From Verrucomicrobia subdivision 6 bacterium (GTDB lineage: Bacteria > Verrucomicrobiota > Verrucomicrobiia > Methylacidiphilales > Verrucolacustridaceae): a stretch of 64,000 nucleotides of DNA. The translations under genes were made by a program, and so were the position numbers. Shown here in pieces: positions 61,144-64,000 of this stretch. The stretch lies in NCBI GenBank assembly GCA_945866245.1, contig CAMBGW010000001.1, forward strand, positions 1 through 64,000, written 5' to 3'. The notes beneath the pieces are model-generated. The model was not told the DNA's origin, ran no database searches, and saw only the letters and a list, made by a program, of their open reading frames with translations. Positions within the stretch are counted from its first letter, which is position 1. Each line of letters opens with the position of its first letter.

Positions 61144-62219
61144 GCGTGTGGAAAATCATTCAAGAGAAGGTGGGAGCGGGGAAGAGGCTTTCCTTTGAGG
61201 AGGGAGTTTATCTTTTTCAGGGCGCGGATTTTCATTCCTTGGGTCAGTTAGCCGACCGAGCCAGGGAGAGGAAAGTGGGTACGCGGGCGAGTTATGTGTT
61301 TAACCGGTATTTAAACTATTCGAATGTTTGCGTGTTGAGCTGTCAGTTTTGTGCTTTTGCACGGCGAAAAAGGGAACCGGGCACATTTGAGTTATCGGTA
61401 GCAGAGATGGTGGAGGAGGGGCGAAAGGCGGTGGGGCAAGGGGCGACGGAGATTCACATTGTGGGGGGACTGCATCCGAGTCTGCCGTACAGTTTTTATT
61501 TAGACATGTTACGGGCGTTGGCTGAATTGAGGCCGCGGCCAATGTTGAAGGTTTTTACGGCGATTGAGATTCGGCATTTGGCTGGGCGAGTGGCCAAAAA
61601 GTCGATCCCTGAAGTTTTATCTGATTTGAAAGAGGCGGGATTGGATTCTTTGACCGGGGGTGGTGCGGAGATTTTCGATGCGGGAGTGAGGGATAGGATA
61701 TGTCGGGGGAAGGAGTCGGGTGAGGAGTGGTTGGAGGTACATCGGATTTGGCACGGGATGGGGGGACGGAGCACGGCGACGATGTTGTATGGCCATGTGG
61801 AGACAGCGGAGCAGAGGGTGGATCATTTAGAAAAGCTGAGAGGATTGCAGGATAAGACGGGGGGTTTTACGGGATTTATTCCATTTGCCTTTGAGCCTTC
61901 GCAGACGAGGTTGGCGGAGTTGGGAAAGATCCGGAGGGCGAGTGCGTTAGAGGAGTTGCGGGTGATTGCGGCGAGTCGGTTGATTCTGGACAACTTTGAT
62001 CACATCACGGCTTATTGGATTAGCACGGGATTGCCCTTGGCTCAGATCGCCTTGAGTTATGGGGCAGATGATTTGCACGGGACGATTGGGGAGGAGAAAA
62101 TTTTTCATATGGCGGGGGCGCAAACGCCGAAGGGGCAGACTCGTGGAAATTTGGAAAGTGCGATTCGGGAAGCGGGGCGGGAGCCAGTGCAGAGGAATAC
62201 GTTCTACGAGATAGTTTGA
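61140..62219 (+). CDS. mqnE: Aminofutalosine synthase (radical SAM)
   Basis: 359 residues from ATG 61140. Radical SAM cluster CVLSCQFCAF (CxxxCxxC) after NRYLNYSN; EIHIVGGLHPSLPY and SLTGGGAEIFDAGVRDRIC are MqnE landmarks. It makes aminofutalosine from the MqnA product and SAM. MqnC is a paralogue, but its features (NIPNVQSSW) are absent here. ATGA overlap with mqnP. Confidence 0.95.
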   Translation: MSVWKIIQEKVGAGKRLSFEEGVYLFQGADFHSLGQLADRARERKVGTRASYVFNRYLNYSNVCVLSCQFCAFARRKREPGTFELSVAEMVEEGRKAVGQGATEIHIVGGLHPSLPYSFYLDMLRALAELRPRPMLKVFTAIEIRHLAGRVAKKSIPEVLSDLKEAGLDSLTGGGAEIFDAGVRDRICRGKESGEEWLEVHRIWHGMGGRSTATMLYGHVETAEQRVDHLEKLRGLQDKTGGFTGFIPFAFEPSQTRLAELGKIRRASALEELRVIAASRLILDNFDHITAYWISTGLPLAQIALSYGADDLHGTIGEEKIFHMAGAQTPKGQTRGNLESAIREAGREPVQRNTFYEIV

Positions 62220-62242
62220 ATAGGCGAAGCCTAAAATAGGGT

Positions 62243-62271
62243 TTGCAAATTTCGATTGGTAGGCGTATTAT
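62243..62271 (+). promoter_or_regulatory. Sigma-70 promoter after mqnE
   Basis: TTGCAA (62243-62248), 17-bp spacer, TATTAT (62266-62271), 5 of 6 and 5 of 6 near-consensus. The -10 ends 7 nt before ATG 62279. It would drive the small membrane ORF and mqnA. Confidence 0.6.
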
Positions 62272-62278
62272 TATAGTA

Positions 62279-62494
62279 ATGACCCTCTTAAAGCTGCTTT
62301 TTGGGGTAAGAAAGGTAAGACATCAGGGTGCAGGAGTGCCAACGGGTCAACTTTTGGAGTACCGAGCGATCGCTATCTTGCTCATCACACTACTTGTGGG
62401 ATTTGGCAGTTGGATTTGGATGAAGAGGGTAGAGCGATACTCATATACCTCCCAAAAGATTGGGCAGATTTCGACTTCATCGGGCACTGAGTAA
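62279..62494 (+). CDS. Small single-pass membrane protein
   Basis: 71 residues from ATG 62279. A basic N-terminus is followed by one membrane helix (AIAILLITLLVGFGSWIWMK, about 30-49) and a Ser/Thr-rich tail. No homology recognised. It lies between mqnE and mqnA, behind a good promoter with almost no leader. Could be real or only a spacer ORF; a quinone-pathway link is guessed from position. Confidence 0.45.
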   Translation: MTLLKLLFGVRKVRHQGAGVPTGQLLEYRAIAILLITLLVGFGSWIWMKRVERYSYTSQKIGQISTSSGTE

Positions 62495-62534
62495 GTTTGT
62501 TGCGTGGTTCTAAGGAAAATAGGAGAAGAGACGC

Positions 62535-62557
62535 GGCCACTTGTGTCAAAAGTGACC
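62535..62557 (+). repeat. Imperfect inverted repeat before mqnA
   Basis: GGCCACTT and AAGTGACC pair at 7 of 8 positions with a 7-nt loop in the 96-bp gap between the small ORF and mqnA. No U-run follows, so it is not a standard terminator. Confidence 0.3.
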
Positions 62558-62590
62558 TACCTGTTGGTTTGAGTATGGTAGAGTTGTGGA

Positions 62591-63292
62591 ATGAGAATTG
62601 GATGTGTTCCCTATGATCATGCAAAACCTTTTGCGGGAGGTTGGGGAAAAGGTGACGTGGTCTGGGATCATCCCAAGGGGTTGGTGGGGCGGTTGAAGCG
62701 GAGTGAGGTGGATCTCGCTCTGATTCCCGTGTGGGAGGTTTTGACGGGGGGTCCTTATCGCGTGGTGGATGGTTTGGCGGTGGGATCTCGTGGGGAGGTA
62801 AGAAGTGTGGCGGTGTTTCATGAAAAGCCGTTAGCCGAGTGTCGGGGAGTTCAATTATCTCCGCGCTCGATGAGCTCGGTGCAGTTGTGGAGAGTGATTT
62901 CAAAGGGAGCTTGGGGTTTGGAGATGGAGGAGAGGCAGGATGGTGAGGCTAGGTTGAAGATCGGGGATGAGGCGTTGCGAGAGTGGAGAAAAAAAGGGGG
63001 ACATGGGTTAAGTGATCTTGGGGCAGCGTGGTGGGAGTGGACGCAAAAACCGTTTGTTTTCGGGGTATGGGCGATGCGCCAGGGTTATGTTGCAGGGTCT
63101 GGGGAGATCGAGAAATTTCGGAATGAGTGCAACCATGGGATTGAGAGGAGGGGGGAGTTGGTCCAAGGGGAGTTCGAGCGGGAGTATCTGACGAAGTGTA
63201 TTCGGTATGAGTTAGGGCGGGAGGAGAAGGATGGAATGGCTGAGTTTGCTAAGAGGAGCGGGGTCGAGATGCCCAAGATCGAATATATTTAA
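62591..63292 (+). CDS. mqnA: Chorismate dehydratase
   Basis: 233 residues. Opens RIGCVPYDHAKPF, then LKRSEVDLALIPVWEVL and the periplasmic-binding-protein-like fold of MqnA. LQSPRSMSS-like LSPRSMSSVQLW and the C-terminal KCIRYELGREEKDGMAEF are typical. It turns chorismate into 3-enolpyruvylbenzoate, the first step of the futalosine route. No mqnB or mqnD is in the window. Confidence 0.85.
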   Translation: MRIGCVPYDHAKPFAGGWGKGDVVWDHPKGLVGRLKRSEVDLALIPVWEVLTGGPYRVVDGLAVGSRGEVRSVAVFHEKPLAECRGVQLSPRSMSSVQLWRVISKGAWGLEMEERQDGEARLKIGDEALREWRKKGGHGLSDLGAAWWEWTQKPFVFGVWAMRQGYVAGSGEIEKFRNECNHGIERRGELVQGEFEREYLTKCIRYELGREEKDGMAEFAKRSGVEMPKIEYI

Positions 63293-63421
63293 GAGTGGTG
63301 GGAGCGGGAAAGGGGGTTGAGATTTTGGGGTGGGGGAAGCAGAGTTTGAGAGGTGAAGCTTTCTCTAATTTTTCTTTGGGGGTTGGGGATGGGGGTCAGT
63401 TGGGGTGCGGGAAAGTGGGGG

Positions 63422-64000
63422 ATGGTGGATACAAATGGGACGTGGAGATTGTCGGAAAAGTACGAGGAGGTGGGGGAATTTCGAGGGGATTTGAAGAGAT
63501 CGTTCACCCTGCCCGAGTTTTTACCGGGGGTGAAAGGAGCAAAGGTGAAGAAGTGGCTGAAGGCGGAGGGGGATGAGGTAAAGGGGGGTGAGCCATTGGC
63601 GGAGGTGGAGTTAACGGAGCCGGCGCTTCCGGTGGAGGCTCCCATCTCGGGGATGTTGGTAAAGATTGGGGTGCCGGCGGGTGGAGCGGCGATTCCGGGT
63701 TCGGCCTTGGGATCGGTCCGCAATTTGTCCCATGTGGGGATGTTTGAGAAAAAGCAGTTCGATGTGGTGTGTCCTGGGTATGGACCGAATCCTGGGTCGG
63801 CCACGTTGGTGCGGTGGATCAAGGATGAAGGCGATGCGGTGGCAAAGGGGGAGAAGATTGCCGAGGTGCGGCCGAAGGAGGCGATGGCGATGTTGCAGGC
63901 ACCGGGTTCGGGGACGTTGGTGAAGATTGAGGTCAAAGATGGGGAGGAGGCAAAGGTGGGTCAGGCGGTAGCGAAGATGGGAATCGGGCGAGTGCCGGTG
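63422..64000 (+). CDS. Protein with two unusual lipoyl/biotinyl-like domains, 5' part
   Basis: The frame runs off the right edge. Two ~75-residue beta-barrel modules are visible: LPEFLPGVKGAKVKKWLKAEG with EVELTEPALPVEAPISG, and VCPGYGPNPGSATLVRWIKDEG with EVRPKEAMAMLQAPGSG, each ending in a G-x-x-V-K-x-G-x-x-V turn. Neither has the usual modified lysine: the first lacks the DKA lysine, and the second has AMAM where biotinyl domains have AMKM. It may be an E2-type dehydrogenase component or a carrier relative. ATG 63422 is the chosen start; ATG 63389 and GTG 63353 are in frame. Confidence 0.65.
   Translation, partial: MVDTNGTWRLSEKYEEVGEFRGDLKRSFTLPEFLPGVKGAKVKKWLKAEGDEVKGGEPLAEVELTEPALPVEAPISGMLVKIGVPAGGAAIPGSALGSVRNLSHVGMFEKKQFDVVCPGYGPNPGSATLVRWIKDEGDAVAKGEKIAEVRPKEAMAMLQAPGSGTLVKIEVKDGEEAKVGQAVAKMGIGRVPV

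Noticed and set aside
62221..62233. TAGGC-GAA-GCCTA hairpin after mqnE as a terminator
   Set aside because: Only 5 bp, no U-run; a promoter follows, but termination is not supported.
63289..63936. Minus-strand ORF opposite the lipoyl-like gene
   Set aside because: Shadow of the plus-strand beta-barrel domains, which carry real motifs.
1..64000. CRISPR arrays or phage regions
   Set aside because: No regularly spaced repeats, cas genes or structural phage proteins were found.

Overview
The window reads like a chromosomal segment of a Gram-negative PVC-group bacterium, most likely Verrucomicrobiota. Pointers are Kdo transferase and outer-membrane efflux genes (an LPS-type envelope), HPr kinase/phosphorylase next to HPr and enzyme I, a SdhC-SdhA-SdhB complex of the b558 type, the futalosine route to menaquinone, a membrane pyrophosphatase, and an arginine/glycine-rich Rho. 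No rRNA, prophage, complete IS or CRISPR array was seen. One tRNA (His, GTG anticodon) is present. Taxonomy is inferred from gene content only.

Layout. 1-12.9 kb: tail of mqnC, carbon starvation protein CstA convergent with H+-pyrophosphatase, a MarR-TolC-YfiH run, UmuDC, an ABC-F protein, a TauE/SafE exporter and FolE2. 12.95-13.29 kb is the only gene-free stretch over 300 bp and carries a 14-bp direct repeat. 13.3-20.3 kb: aroB-dprA-topoisomerase-xer-waaA, chained by overlapping start/stop codons. 20.2-30.3 kb: a 14-gene minus-strand run from a HIT protein through fabD-fabG-acpP-fabF, rpmE-prfA-prmC, coaD-yceD-rpmF-plsX-fabH to a TrmH/SpoU methyltransferase, joining lipid synthesis and translation. 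30.3-34.7 kb: holA, a duplicated-TPR membrane protein, frr and rpsA. 34.75-38.2 kb: a compact ketosynthase-like/ACP/ketosynthase cassette, an FmdB zinc-ribbon gene and an unknown exported protein. 38.2-48 kb: tRNA-His, coaE, rho, galE, hprK-ptsH-ptsI, lysS, an MFS transporter and an acyltransferase. 48-55.3 kb: a membrane protein, an rRNA methyltransferase-like gene, a McsA-like protein, accA, a CPBP protease, comF, accD, folC and a HAD hydrolase. 55.4-64 kb: sdhCAB, a MORN-repeat protein, mqnP-mqnE, a small membrane ORF, mqnA, and the start of a protein with two unusual lipoyl/biotinyl-like domains.

The genes fit together around low-potential respiration (menaquinone from chorismate by MqnA/E/C/P feeding succinate/fumarate chemistry), type II fatty acid synthesis (FabD/G/F/H, AcpP, PlsX, AccA/D) and CoA supply (CoaD, CoaE). 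Gene packing is extreme: many neighbours share NTGA start/stop overlaps, three convergent pairs share their stop codons, and two divergent pairs have start codons only 9-15 bp apart. The most interesting items are the KS-like/ACP/KS cassette with a strong G-quadruplex motif in its first gene, putative CTG start codons in CTGA overlaps, two hairpins flanking acpP (one covering its Shine-Dalgarno), -10 elements placed directly before start codons, and the degenerate lipoyl/biotinyl-domain protein at the right edge.
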